Below are positions 1 through 8,770 of a stretch of DNA of 64,000 nt, in pieces (the stretch's first letter is position 1; every line of letters starts with the position of its first letter). This DNA is from Bacteroidota bacterium (GTDB lineage: Bacteria > Bacteroidota > Bacteroidia > Chitinophagales > JADIYW01): contig JADIYW010000002.1 of assembly GCA_016705125.1 (NCBI GenBank), forward strand, positions 165,198-229,197, in the 5' to 3' direction. The notes below the pieces were generated by a model, which saw only the letters and a list, made by a program, of their open reading frames with translations, ran no database searches and was not told the DNA's origin. The position numbers were made by a program, and so were the translations under genes.

Positions 1-158
1 AAAATAAATGCTATCGCTATTAAAGTTGAATTCATATCCCAACTGCCACCAGAAGTTGCTGCTGTAGTATTGGCAAGCTCCCCTTGTGCAATAAGAAAAG
101 AAGGTGTGAAAATTGTTGCCATAATGGCAACAATTTTCTTTAAATTATTTATCCTCAT
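1..158 (-). CDS. ccoP: cbb3 oxidase subunit III (CcoP-like), N-terminal part
   Basis: The gene begins at ATG 158 and runs off the left edge, so only about 52 residues are visible. They show a cleavable-looking signal (MRINNLKKIVAIMATIFTPS, then LIAQGE), a short Thr/Ser/Gly stretch and the start of a membrane helix. No haem motif lies inside the window. Identification as CcoP rests mainly on position: it follows the ccoQ-like gene by 10 bases at the end of a ccoS-ccoNO-ccoQ cluster. In this family CcoP is the membrane-anchored di-haem cytochrome c that passes electrons to the CcoNO core. Inference from context is strong, direct sequence support is weak. Confidence 0.6.
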   Translation of the reverse strand, partial: MRINNLKKIVAIMATIFTPSFLIAQGELANTTAATSGGSWDMNSTLIAIAFI

Positions 159-168
159 TTGCTTTATT

Positions 169-333
169 TTAATTGTCATCTAATGGAAGATTTTCAATCC
201 TCTTTAATTCATTTCTGTCAATACTATATATCCAAAGTGTGGCTATAATAAAAAATGCCACAAACATAACCAAGGAAATTAATGGGTAAATACCCACCCC
301 TGTAATTTGTTCCAAATACGTTGAAAATTTCAT
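169..333 (-). CDS. ccoQ: CcoQ-like small membrane subunit of cbb3 oxidase
   Basis: A 54-residue gene starting MKFSTYLEQITGVGIYPLIS. It has one membrane helix (about residues 16-36, rich in Phe, Ile, Val), then a short charged tail ending LPLDDN. The size, single helix followed by a polar cytoplasmic tail, and place between ccoNO (5 bases upstream) and the ccoP-like gene (10 bases downstream) fit CcoQ, a small subunit that stabilises the oxidase. CcoQ proteins share little sequence, so the call is from architecture and context. Confidence 0.7.
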   Translation of the reverse strand: MKFSTYLEQITGVGIYPLISLVMFVAFFIIATLWIYSIDRNELKRIENLPLDDN

Positions 334-338
334 AATAA

Positions 339-2468
339 TTAATTTTGTGTTTTACCTTCTAATTTAATATCTGTCCCTAACCTTTGCAAATAAGCTATGA
401 TCGCTATGATTTCTTTATTACTCACAATCTCAATATCATTCTTTTTCAAATCCTCGGTAATAGATTTGGCTTGCTTTTCTAAATCTGCGTTAGCAATGGC
501 TTCATACCCTTTTGGATATGGCACGCCAATCATACGCATTGCATGAATTTTTGAATTGGTACTTGCCATATCAATTTCCTTTTCATATAAAAATGGATAA
601 GGAGGCATTACTGACCCAGGTGCCATTGCACTTGGTTCAATCATGTGATTAAAATGCCATGAATTGCCATACTTACCACCAATTCTCGCCAAATCAGGGC
701 CAGTACGCTTACTTCCCCATTGGAAAGGGTGATCGTAAACAAATTCTCCTGCCTTTGAATATTCACCGTACCTGCTTACTTCGTACCTAAATGGTCGAAT
801 CATTTGTGAATGGCAATTATAACATCCCTCTCGTATATAAATATCCCTGCCTTGCAATTCCAATGGTGTGTATGGTTTTACCGATGTTATTGTAGGTATA
901 TTCTCTTTAACCAAAAAGGTAGGAATCAATTCGATTATACCACCCAATGCCACCACTATCAAACTTAATACAAGCAATAATATTGGTTTTCTCTCAATAA
1001 AACTATGCCAAATTGAAGACGCTGGTGCTTTATAAGCCTTCACTAATGCTGGAGCTTCGGCTTCTTCAGTTGCCAAAAATTGACCAGACTTAGCTGTTTT
1101 AACTAAATTATAAACCATTATAATAACACCTACCAAATAAATAGTACCACCCAAGGCACGTAGTATATAAAAAGGAACTACGGTTTGCACGATATCTATA
1201 AATTGATATTGTAATTGTCCCTCAGGCGTAAATGCCTTCATCAGAAAATAAGATCGAAAAGCACTCCAATACATAGGAACTGCATAAAGGATAATACCCA
1301 AAGTGCCTATCCAAAAATGCGTAGCTGCCAATTTTTTAGAGAATAAATTCGTTTTAAATAATTTTGGAAACAACCAATACATCATTCCAAATGTTAAAAA
1401 ACCATTCCACCCCAAGGCGCCTATATGCACGTGTGCTATTGTCCAATCACTATAATGTGAAATAGCATTTACATTTTTCAAAGACAACATTGGCCCTTCA
1501 AATGTAGACATACCATAGCAAGTAACAGCAACGACAAAAAATTTCAAAATAGGATCTTCACGCACTTTATCCCAAGCTCCTCTTAAAGTAAAAAGTCCAT
1601 TTAGCATTCCACCCCAACTAGGCAAAAGAAGCATGATTGAAAAAACGGTACCCAAAGACTGCGCCCAATCTGGCAAAGCTGTATATAATAAATGGTGAGG
1701 ACCTGCCCAAATATAAAGAAAAATCAAACTCCAAAAGTGCACAATACTTAATCGATATGAATAAACAGGACGATTAGCAGCCTTCGGTAGAAAATAATAC
1801 ATTAATCCCAAATAGGGTGTTGTTAAAAAGAATGCCACCGCATTATGACCATACCACCATTGCACCAATGCATCTTGTACGCCGGCATACATAGAGTAAC
1901 TTTTCATAAATGAAACCGGAATCTCCATTGAATTAACAATATGTAACATGGCAACAGTTACCCAAGAGGCTATAAAAAACCAAATGGCTACATATAAATG
2001 ACGCTCCCTACGGGTAAGGATAGTTCCAAACATGTTGATACCAAAAACCACCCAAATAAGGGTAATTAAAATATCAATAGGCCATTCCAATTCAGCATAT
2101 TCCTTTCCGGTGGTGAATCCCATTAGAAGCGAAACTGCGGCACATACAATGATAAATTGCCAACCCCAAAAATGAATGCTTCCTAATGTTTTATTCCACA
2201 TCGGGGTTTTTAGTAACCATGGGATTGCATAATAAACTGCAGTAAAAATACCATTCCCCACAAATGCAAAAATAACTGCATTGGTATGTACTGGTCGTAA
2301 TCTTCCAAATGCGAGATGAGGAAAATATTCACTCAAATTTAGCACCGGAAACGCCAATTGAAATGCCGCAATAACACCTAGCAACATACCAACTACTCCC
2401 CAAAATATACATGCAATTGCAAAATATTTTGGGAGCTTGTTGTCGTAATAAAATTTTTCTATACTCAT
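339..2468 (-). CDS. ccoNO: Fused cbb3-type cytochrome c oxidase subunits I and II (CcoN-CcoO)
   Basis: A 709-residue fusion. Residues about 1-470 are the CcoN haem-copper core with about 12 membrane helices; the His motifs include RPVHTNAV near the N-terminus, WWYGHNAV and the GPHHLLYTALP stretch (copper and active-site ligands), and HVHIGALGWNG for haem binding. Residues about 510-709 are CcoO, with a membrane anchor then the haem c site GCYNCHSQ and the later RTGPDLARIGGKYG and PGSVMPPYP motifs typical of CcoO. It reduces O2 to water with high affinity while pumping protons. N-O fusion is known in Bacteroidota. The start overlaps the ccoS stop (ATGA), suggesting translational coupling. Confidence 0.97.
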   Translation of the reverse strand: MSIEKFYYDNKLPKYFAIACIFWGVVGMLLGVIAAFQLAFPVLNLSEYFPHLAFGRLRPVHTNAVIFAFVGNGIFTAVYYAIPWLLKTPMWNKTLGSIHFWGWQFIIVCAAVSLLMGFTTGKEYAELEWPIDILITLIWVVFGINMFGTILTRRERHLYVAIWFFIASWVTVAMLHIVNSMEIPVSFMKSYSMYAGVQDALVQWWYGHNAVAFFLTTPYLGLMYYFLPKAANRPVYSYRLSIVHFWSLIFLYIWAGPHHLLYTALPDWAQSLGTVFSIMLLLPSWGGMLNGLFTLRGAWDKVREDPILKFFVVAVTCYGMSTFEGPMLSLKNVNAISHYSDWTIAHVHIGALGWNGFLTFGMMYWLFPKLFKTNLFSKKLAATHFWIGTLGIILYAVPMYWSAFRSYFLMKAFTPEGQLQYQFIDIVQTVVPFYILRALGGTIYLVGVIIMVYNLVKTAKSGQFLATEEAEAPALVKAYKAPASSIWHSFIERKPILLLVLSLIVVALGGIIELIPTFLVKENIPTITSVKPYTPLELQGRDIYIREGCYNCHSQMIRPFRYEVSRYGEYSKAGEFVYDHPFQWGSKRTGPDLARIGGKYGNSWHFNHMIEPSAMAPGSVMPPYPFLYEKEIDMASTNSKIHAMRMIGVPYPKGYEAIANADLEKQAKSITEDLKKNDIEIVSNKEIIAIIAYLQRLGTDIKLEGKTQN

Positions 2469-2623
2469 AAATTATTGTTTTTATTCTTATCTTCAAATAA
2501 AATTCTCTGGCTAGGACTTTCTGTGTCATCAAATTGTCCATCATTTACACTCCAAAAAAATGCCACTAAAAAACCACCTGCTATACAAATACTAATGCAT
2601 AATAATAGAATTATAACTGCCAT
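2465..2623 (-). CDS. ccoS: cbb3 oxidase assembly protein CcoS
   Basis: A 52-residue protein, MAVIILLLCISICIAGGFLV then AFFWSVNDGQFDDTESPSQR, with one N-terminal helix and the CcoS hallmark of Phe-Trp-x-Val-x-x-Gly-Gln-Phe-Asp-Asp followed by a Pro/Arg/Ile-Leu-Phe-Glu-Asp tail. CcoS is needed for cofactor insertion into the CcoN subunit. Its stop overlaps the ccoNO start by 4 bases. Position upstream of ccoNO and downstream of ccoI fits the usual maturation-gene arrangement. Confidence 0.93.
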   Translation of the reverse strand: MAVIILLLCISICIAGGFLVAFFWSVNDGQFDDTESPSQRILFEDKNKNNNL

Positions 2624-2633
2624 TTTTTTTTAA

Positions 2634-3050
2634 TTAAGCCTGATCTAAAAAATATTTAATAATGTCTTTGGTTGTCACAATTCCCTTTAATTCTTGGCCT
2701 TCAACTACAGGCAATGCATGAAAATTCGCATTTGCAAACACCTCAGCAATTTCTAAAATAGAGTCTGTTGTTTCTACTACCACAGGATTTTGTGTCATTA
2801 AATGACCTAATGTTAATGAATCTAATATTGCATCTAACCCTCCATCTTGATTATCATACAAAGTATTAATTGATAAGCGATTAATATCAGAACTGCTTAT
2901 AATTCCTACTATCTCATTACCTCGCATAATTGGAAGATGATGAATGTTTTCGGATTTAAAAATACCTGCAACTGTCCTCAAATCAGCTGTTTCTAAAATT
3001 GAATGCACATTTTTTGTCATAATGTGGCTAACTGGCTCCCTCTTTTTCAT
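2634..3050 (-). CDS. Tandem CBS-domain protein
   Basis: 138 residues made almost entirely of two CBS motifs: residues about 8-60 (VSHIMTKNVHSI ... HHLPIMRGNEIVGIISSSDI) and about 80-135 (LMTQNPVVVETTDSILEIAE ... HALPVVEGQELKGIVTTKDI). CBS pairs bind adenosine nucleotides and act as sensors. The gene lies between ccoI and ccoS in the same orientation with a 33-base gap, so it is probably transcribed with the oxidase maturation genes; a role in tuning respiration to energy charge is inference only. Confidence 0.9.
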   Translation of the reverse strand: MKKREPVSHIMTKNVHSILETADLRTVAGIFKSENIHHLPIMRGNEIVGIISSSDINRLSINTLYDNQDGGLDAILDSLTLGHLMTQNPVVVETTDSILEIAEVFANANFHALPVVEGQELKGIVTTKDIIKYFLDQA

Positions 3051-3083
3051 ATTGATTTTAATTAATTAATTTAAAAATTTTAT

Positions 3084-5495
3084 CTATTTTAGTTTACATT
3101 TTTTAGCAAAAAATTCAGACATTCCATAAGTAATAAATATTATAGTAATGGAACTTAATGGCATTAAGATTGCAGCAATCATAGGAGAAAGGACGCCTTG
3201 CATTGCATATTTTAGACCAATAAGATTATACACCACTGAAATTAAAAAACTAAAAATAATTATTTTTCTGCCAATTGTTGCAAATCGAATGAAATCAACC
3301 AAATTATTTAATTTGGTTGCATCTATTACACCATCACTTGCAGGAGTAAAATTATTATTGGTATCTGATACCACTATTCCAATATCACTCTGCTTTAAAG
3401 CTCCCGCGTCATTTAGTCCATCACCTACCATCATTACTATTTCATTATTCATTTGCAATTTTTGAATATATTGCAACTTTTCTTCTGGACTTTGATTGAA
3501 ATAAACAGCACTTTCTTTTCCGAACAATTTTTCAATGTTTATCAATTCATTTGCATTATCTCCAGAAATTAAAGAAACTGAAAATTGTTGCTTTAGCCTT
3601 TGTATTAGCTTATCCATTCCATTTCGGTATTTGTTGCTGATTACAAAATCGCCAATAATTTTTCCATCTATAGAAACAACCACTTTAGTACCTGATTTAT
3701 TTACATCAAATGACCCTCCAACAAAACTAGGAGAACCCAATTTTATATGACATTCATCTATCCAACCTTCTATCCCATTTCCTTCTATTTCTTTAAAATG
3801 ATTCACAAATGACAATCCCTTCTCATTCAAATAACTAAGAACCATCTTACTGGCAGGATGTGCCGAATGCTGCAATAAAGAAGCTAGTTGATGCCTCCTT
3901 TCTGCACTCAAAACAGTACCAATATATCGAACATCTGAATCTGAATTTTGAGTAAGGGTACCTGTTTTGTCAAAAACAATATGCTTTATTTTGGAAAGAG
4001 ATTCAATTATTTCAGGTGATTTGAGATAAAATTTATTCAACCCAAATATTCTAACAATATTTCCATAAGTAAAATTAGTAGAAAGCAAAAGGGCACAAGG
4101 ACAAGCAACTATTAAAACACTGGTAATTGCGTTCCACATCAATTGCTCCTTACCATTTAAATACCAATAAAAACCTGCTAAAAAACCAACAAATAAGACG
4201 AAATAGGTGAAATATTTCCCTATGATATCAAAATTACTTTCTTTTATTCCTTTATCTTTACTAAAAACTGGATTATTCCATAAATTGGTAAGGTAACTTT
4301 GTGAAACTTCCTTTACAACCAACAATTCTAAAATTCCACCTATTTGTCTGCCGCCAGCATAAACCAACTCTCCAACATTTAAAGCAATTGGCAAACTTTC
4401 GCCACTCACAAAACTATAATCAATTTTTGCTTTTCCTTTCGATAAAATCGCATCCACAGGAATAATTTCGTTTGAATGAATTTGTATAATATCACCTTCT
4501 TTAATATCAGAAATCTCGACGGGTATAATTATATTATCTTTGATTACATTTAAAGCAATTGGGAAAAATGATTTATAATCTCTATCAAAAGCTATTGTTT
4601 GATATGTACGAGATTGCAACCATCTACCAATTAACATAAAAAAGACTATGCCACTTAAACTATCCAAATATCCATTGCTTATTCCATTTGAAATTTCATA
4701 AATGCTTCTTAAAAAAGTAATAACTAGCGCTATGGAAACTGGCAAATCTATATTTATATATTTATTTTTTAAGCCATTCCATGCAGAAACAAAAAATTCG
4801 GATGCAGCATAAAATAAAACTGGAATGGATAGCAACAAACTAAACACTTTGAAAAAAATAGAAATTTTTGGCTCTATTAATTTAGAAAAATCTAAATATT
4901 CTGCCAAACTCATCATCATGATATTTCCAAAACAAAAACCAGCTAATCCAATTTTATACCACCTTGAACGGTCAGTTTTTGGCCTGGCATTCGAGGAAAG
5001 ATCATTTAAACTTAAATAGGGCTCATAACCAATATTTGCAAGCGTTTCTACCAATTGTCTTAAAGAAATATCTTTGCTATTAAATGCTATAAAGACTTCT
5101 TTTTTAGTAAAATTAACCCTACTTGAAATTATACCTGGCATTATCTTATATAAATTTTCCAAAAGCCAAAGACAGCTACTACAGTGTATTTGTGGCAGGT
5201 AAAAAGTTATATGGGTTTGTCCATCTGATTGAAAATCAATTAATTTATGCTGAATTTCCACATTTTCAAGAAAGTCGTATTTGTCCTTTCTACTTTCTCT
5301 CTTTTGTACCTGCCCAGGAAACTTATTTAATGCATAATAATCACATAATTCATTCTCATTCAATAATTCATATACGGATTTACATCCATGACAACAAAAA
5401 TATTTCTCCCCAACACTTACATTTTGTGTTGTACATAAATCGCCACAGTGATAGCAATTTACAACTGGCTTAGAAATATTTTGTTTGTTTGCCAT
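3084..5495 (-). CDS. ccoI: Copper-transporting P-type ATPase for cbb3 assembly (CcoI/FixI type)
   Basis: 803 residues. The N-terminus has a Cys-rich metal site (CYHCGDLC at about 14-21, FCCHGC at 34-38) fused to an HMA domain whose motif is HCSSCLW (about 104-110). Then come eight membrane helices with the CPC ion-channel motif (IVACPCALLLS), the phosphorylation loop DKTGTLT and the hinge GDGLNDAGAL. This Cys-rich extra N-terminus distinguishes FixI/CcoI from ordinary CopA; it delivers copper for the CcoN active site. It is upstream of the CBS and ccoS genes on the same strand, giving a respiratory maturation operon. Confidence 0.93.
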   Translation of the reverse strand: MANKQNISKPVVNCYHCGDLCTTQNVSVGEKYFCCHGCKSVYELLNENELCDYYALNKFPGQVQKRESRKDKYDFLENVEIQHKLIDFQSDGQTHITFYLPQIHCSSCLWLLENLYKIMPGIISSRVNFTKKEVFIAFNSKDISLRQLVETLANIGYEPYLSLNDLSSNARPKTDRSRWYKIGLAGFCFGNIMMMSLAEYLDFSKLIEPKISIFFKVFSLLLSIPVLFYAASEFFVSAWNGLKNKYINIDLPVSIALVITFLRSIYEISNGISNGYLDSLSGIVFFMLIGRWLQSRTYQTIAFDRDYKSFFPIALNVIKDNIIIPVEISDIKEGDIIQIHSNEIIPVDAILSKGKAKIDYSFVSGESLPIALNVGELVYAGGRQIGGILELLVVKEVSQSYLTNLWNNPVFSKDKGIKESNFDIIGKYFTYFVLFVGFLAGFYWYLNGKEQLMWNAITSVLIVACPCALLLSTNFTYGNIVRIFGLNKFYLKSPEIIESLSKIKHIVFDKTGTLTQNSDSDVRYIGTVLSAERRHQLASLLQHSAHPASKMVLSYLNEKGLSFVNHFKEIEGNGIEGWIDECHIKLGSPSFVGGSFDVNKSGTKVVVSIDGKIIGDFVISNKYRNGMDKLIQRLKQQFSVSLISGDNANELINIEKLFGKESAVYFNQSPEEKLQYIQKLQMNNEIVMMVGDGLNDAGALKQSDIGIVVSDTNNNFTPASDGVIDATKLNNLVDFIRFATIGRKIIIFSFLISVVYNLIGLKYAMQGVLSPMIAAILMPLSSITIIFITYGMSEFFAKKCKLK

Positions 5496-5501
5496 TATAA
5501 A

Positions 5502-5945
5502 TTAAACATGTTTTATTGTCAAAACTGGACATGTTGCACCTCGCAAAACCGACTCAGCAACACTGCCCATGAGCAATCGTCCCAAACCCTTTCTACCATG
5601 AGTACCCATCACAATTAAATCAAACCCATCTTTCTTTTGTGTATTTACAATAAATTCCGCTGGATCGTTATCTAATTCAATTTTATAAACAATATTGTAT
5701 TCTGGATAAAGACTCCTAATCGCTTTTAGCTTTTGTTCCAAGGCGTCTTCTGTCGTTTTTCTTATTTCATCGGACTTTACATCATAGTAGGTAAACCCAT
5801 TAGGGTCAATAAAATAGGGCAACTGAATAATGTGTAAAAGGGTTATCTCAGTATCATTGTCAGCCATTTTCAAGGCAAATAATAAGGACTCTTCCGCATT
5901 TTTAGAAAAGTCGTAGGGACAAAGTATTTTGCTAAATTTTTTCAT
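5502..5945 (-). CDS. Universal stress protein (UspA family)
   Basis: About 147 residues from the preferred start MKKFSKILCPYDFS at 5945; an upstream in-frame ATG at 5972 would add nine unlikely residues. The single Usp domain has the N-terminal beta strand with the Asp after Pro-Tyr and the C-terminal ATP-binding signature GTHGRKGLGRLLMGSVAESV followed by CPVLTIK. It lies 6 bases upstream of the CcoI gene, and Usp genes next to cbb3 clusters are common in microaerobic regulons. The precise role is unknown. Confidence 0.92.
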   Translation of the reverse strand: MKKFSKILCPYDFSKNAEESLLFALKMADNDTEITLLHIIQLPYFIDPNGFTYYDVKSDEIRKTTEDALEQKLKAIRSLYPEYNIVYKIELDNDPAEFIVNTQKKDGFDLIVMGTHGRKGLGRLLMGSVAESVLRGATCPVLTIKHV

Positions 5946-6013
5946 ATTGTATTTATTTTTAATTAAAACCAAATAATATTAATATCCTTTTATCTTTTTT
6001 TATTGCTAACAAA

Positions 6014-6448
6014 TCATTCATTTTTTAGAAAAAACTTACCTGAGTCTAATTTCTCATTAAAATCTCCTATTGTATTATTTTCTATCATGTGAATTAATCT
6101 TTTTTTTATTTCCTTAAATTCAAAATGGACAGGGCAAGGATTTTTTTCAGAACAAGCTTTTAAACCCAAAACACAATCTGAATACAATTTATCACCATCC
6201 ATTGCTTTTACTATATCAGAAATACTAATTTTAAAATCCCTTTCCGTCATATAAAACCCTCCATTTGGCCCTTTAATTGACTGTACTAACCTCTTGCGTC
6301 CTAATTCCTGCATTATTTTTGCAATAAAATGTTCCGGAGAATCCGTTCCCTTTGCTATTTCCTTTACTCCTACCCTTGTTTCTTCCTTTGATTTTTGAGC
6401 CACAAAAATCATCGCTTTAATCGCATATTCACAAGTTTTAGAAAACAT
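6014..6448 (-). CDS. Rrf2-family transcription regulator with Fe-S ligand cysteines
   Basis: 144 residues: an N-terminal winged helix (MFSKTCEYAIKAMIFVAQ ... GPNGGFYM) and a dimerisation helix. Three cysteines at 92, 99 and 105 (DCVLGLKACSEKNPCPVHFE) match the IscR/NsrR-type [2Fe-2S] ligand pattern. These regulators sense Fe-S status, NO or redox. It is the promoter-proximal member of the minus-strand respiratory cluster, so control of the copper ATPase and oxidase genes in response to oxygen or NO is a reasonable inference. Upstream 6449-6741 is AT-rich with no other gene seen. Confidence 0.92.
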   Translation of the reverse strand: MFSKTCEYAIKAMIFVAQKSKEETRVGVKEIAKGTDSPEHFIAKIMQELGRKRLVQSIKGPNGGFYMTERDFKISISDIVKAMDGDKLYSDCVLGLKACSEKNPCPVHFEFKEIKKRLIHMIENNTIGDFNEKLDSGKFFLKNE

Positions 6449-6741
6449 CTATCCGTCCATTTTTATTTACGATTCAAATATAAATCTAATATTTTAAAAT
6501 TAAAAGAGTTTATTATCTTTTATTATCCACAATTTAAAAATACATGACCATCATCATCATATATCGCTAATCTTCAATTATTTACAAAAAATTAAAAAAT
6601 TGGAGTAATTACTATTTAATAATAAATAAAAGTTGGAACTTATGCTTCAACAAAAAATATTAAACAACAAATAGTAAATCCTACAAAAAATTAAAAAATT
6701 AACTAAAAACCAATTTTATCCTTATTTTTAGCAAAAATTAA

Positions 6742-7356
6742 ATGAAATTAAAAATGAAAAAATTTATTTTACTTTTACTACTTGTTTCATCAAAGACCGT
6801 TTTTGCCCAAACAAACTATATGGATGAAATTGTAAGTGAATCATGCGATTGTATTGAACATATTTCAAAAGAATTAGACTCCGAAACCTATACCATGCAA
6901 TTGGGACTTTGTATGATAAAAGCCTCTATGCCCTACAAAAAGCAATTGAAAAAAGACCATAATATAAACCTAGATAATATAATTAAAGACGCTGAAAAAT
7001 TAGGCGAAGTAATAGGCGTTCAATTGGCTCTAACCTGTCCAGAAGCCCTAATGTTTGCAACTGAACAAATTGAAGGAACTGAAGATAAAGATAACGAAGG
7101 AATGTTTATTATTGGAACTATAACTAAAGTAGAAACAGAACAATTTGTTGTATTTACATTAAAAGATGGAATGGGAAAATCGGCTAAATACTATTGGATT
7201 TATGGAATTGAAACTGATGAGGATTTAGTAGCTATTTATAAAGATTTAATTGGAGAAAAAGTAAATCTAGATTATGAAATGGTAGATATTTTTGATCCAA
7301 AAATTGGAGAATATCGGTCTTGCAATGTTATTACGGCTTTTGCATTTGTAAACTAA
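6742..7356 (+). CDS. Secreted hypothetical protein
   Basis: 204 residues with a clear signal peptide (start MKLKMKKFILLLLLVSSKTVFA; MKKF at 6751 is an equally good start). The mature part has a Cys pair near the N-terminus (SCDCIEH) plus further cysteines, a helical half, and a C-terminal half of alternating hydrophobic strands (MFIIGTITKVETEQFVVFTL ... VNLDYEMVDIFDP) that could be an OB-like beta barrel. I do not recognise the family. It ends 11 bases before the dehydrogenase start, so the two may share a transcript. Confidence 0.75.
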   Translation: MKLKMKKFILLLLLVSSKTVFAQTNYMDEIVSESCDCIEHISKELDSETYTMQLGLCMIKASMPYKKQLKKDHNINLDNIIKDAEKLGEVIGVQLALTCPEALMFATEQIEGTEDKDNEGMFIIGTITKVETEQFVVFTLKDGMGKSAKYYWIYGIETDEDLVAIYKDLIGEKVNLDYEMVDIFDPKIGEYRSCNVITAFAFVN

Positions 7357-7367
7357 AAAAATTAAAT

Positions 7368-8414
7368 ATGATAACAGCAAAAGGATATGCAACCCACTCC
7401 CCTTCTGACAAATTAAAACCTTGGAATTTCGAAAGGAGAGAAATTGGACCAAATGATGTAAAAATAGAAATTTTATTTTCAGGGGTTTGCCATTCAGATA
7501 TCCATCAAGCGCGAAGCGAATGGTTTCCAGGCATTTACCCTATGGTGCCTGGCCATGAAATAGTAGGAAGAATAACCGAAATTGGTTCTGCAATTACTAA
7601 ATTTAAAATAAATCAATTGGCGGGAGTTGGTTGTATGGTAGATTCATGCCAACAATGCAATAATTGCCAAAAAGGTTTTGAGCAGTTCTGCGAAGTAGGA
7701 AAAACAGTTTTCACCTATAATTCATTGGAAAAAGACGGAAAAACACCCACTTACGGGGGTTATTCTAATATAATTGTGGTAAACGAAAATTTTGTTTTGA
7801 GTGTTTCTGACAAATTGCCACTCGAGGGCGTTGCTCCTTTATTATGCGCCGGAATTACGACTTACTCCCCAATTCGGAAATGGAATATTGGAAAAGGACA
7901 CAAAGTGGCAGTACTCGGTTTGGGTGGATTAGGACACATGGCCGTAAAATTTGCGGTTGCTTTTGGAGCTGAAGTAAGTGTTTTAAGCACTTCTCCAGAC
8001 AAAGAACAAGATGCTTATAAACTTGGAGCACATAATTTTTACCATACAAAAGATGAAGAGCAAGTAAAACAACTTACAAACCAATTCGATTTTATAATCG
8101 ATACGGTTTCGGCAGCGCATAATTACGATATGTACCTAAAAATGTTGGCCGCAAATGGTGTTCAAATTTTAGTTGGAATTCCATCTACGCCAATTCAATT
8201 CAGCGGGTTTTCGCTACTTACTAACGGTCGAAGTATTTCTGCATCTTCCATCGGAGGTATTCCTGAAACACAAGAAATGCTAGATTTTTGTGCATTACAT
8301 AATATCGTTTCGGATATAGAACTAATAAATATAAATTATATCAACGAAGCATACGAAAGAGTTCTGAAAAGCGATGTAAAATATAGATTTGTAATCGATT
8401 GCAGCACATTATAG
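7368..8414 (+). CDS. Zinc-dependent alcohol dehydrogenase (cinnamyl/YahK-like)
   Basis: 348 residues from ATG 7368 (MITAKGYATHSPSDKL); an in-frame ATG at 7320 would overlap the upstream gene and is rejected. Catalytic zinc motif GVCHSDIHQARSEW and GHEIVGRI, structural zinc cysteines in SCQQCNNCQKGFEQFC, and the Rossmann signature GLGGLGHMAVKFA. The order and sequence match the NADP(H)-preferring cinnamyl/aliphatic aldehyde reductase group. It reduces aldehydes or oxidises primary alcohols; substrate not predictable. A weak hairpin (GACTC-GTA-GAGTC, 8414-8426) followed by a T run may terminate transcription. Confidence 0.93.
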   Translation: MITAKGYATHSPSDKLKPWNFERREIGPNDVKIEILFSGVCHSDIHQARSEWFPGIYPMVPGHEIVGRITEIGSAITKFKINQLAGVGCMVDSCQQCNNCQKGFEQFCEVGKTVFTYNSLEKDGKTPTYGGYSNIIVVNENFVLSVSDKLPLEGVAPLLCAGITTYSPIRKWNIGKGHKVAVLGLGGLGHMAVKFAVAFGAEVSVLSTSPDKEQDAYKLGAHNFYHTKDEEQVKQLTNQFDFIIDTVSAAHNYDMYLKMLAANGVQILVGIPSTPIQFSGFSLLTNGRSISASSIGGIPETQEMLDFCALHNIVSDIELININYINEAYERVLKSDVKYRFVIDCSTL

Positions 8415-8770
8415 ACTCGTAGAGTCGAGATTTTTAGATTTTAGACTTTTTTAGTTATTAAGTTAGTGAGTTATTGATTATTGGCTTATTTTTTTATTCA
8501 TCATTAAAAATTCAACATTCTTAAAGTCTTGTTTCTTGACTCTTGGTTCCATCCAACATTCCAAAAGTCTTGGTTCTTAACTCTTCTTTCTATTAAACAT
8601 TAAAAATTAAGCATTCAACATTTTACTTGTCTTGATTCTTTTTTCTAAAAATCTTGTCTCTATTCAAAATTAAGCATTTAACATTAACCATTAATATTGC
8701 TGTTATTTTTTTGCTAAACAAAAAATGAATTCATTAATTATTGCTATTTTTGTACAAATAATATACATTT
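8415..8770. other. Low-complexity AT-rich intergenic region with recurring word-like repeats
   Basis: No gene is visible in these 356 bases. The segment consists of degenerate reiterations of short words such as CTTGATTCTT / CTTGGTTC / TCTTGACTCTT and ATTAAAAATTAAGCATT / ATTCAACATT, about 8430-8700. At the right end TATTTTTG (8745-8752) fits a Bacteroidota -7 box for the next gene, although no well-spaced -33 box is seen. Confidence 0.6.
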
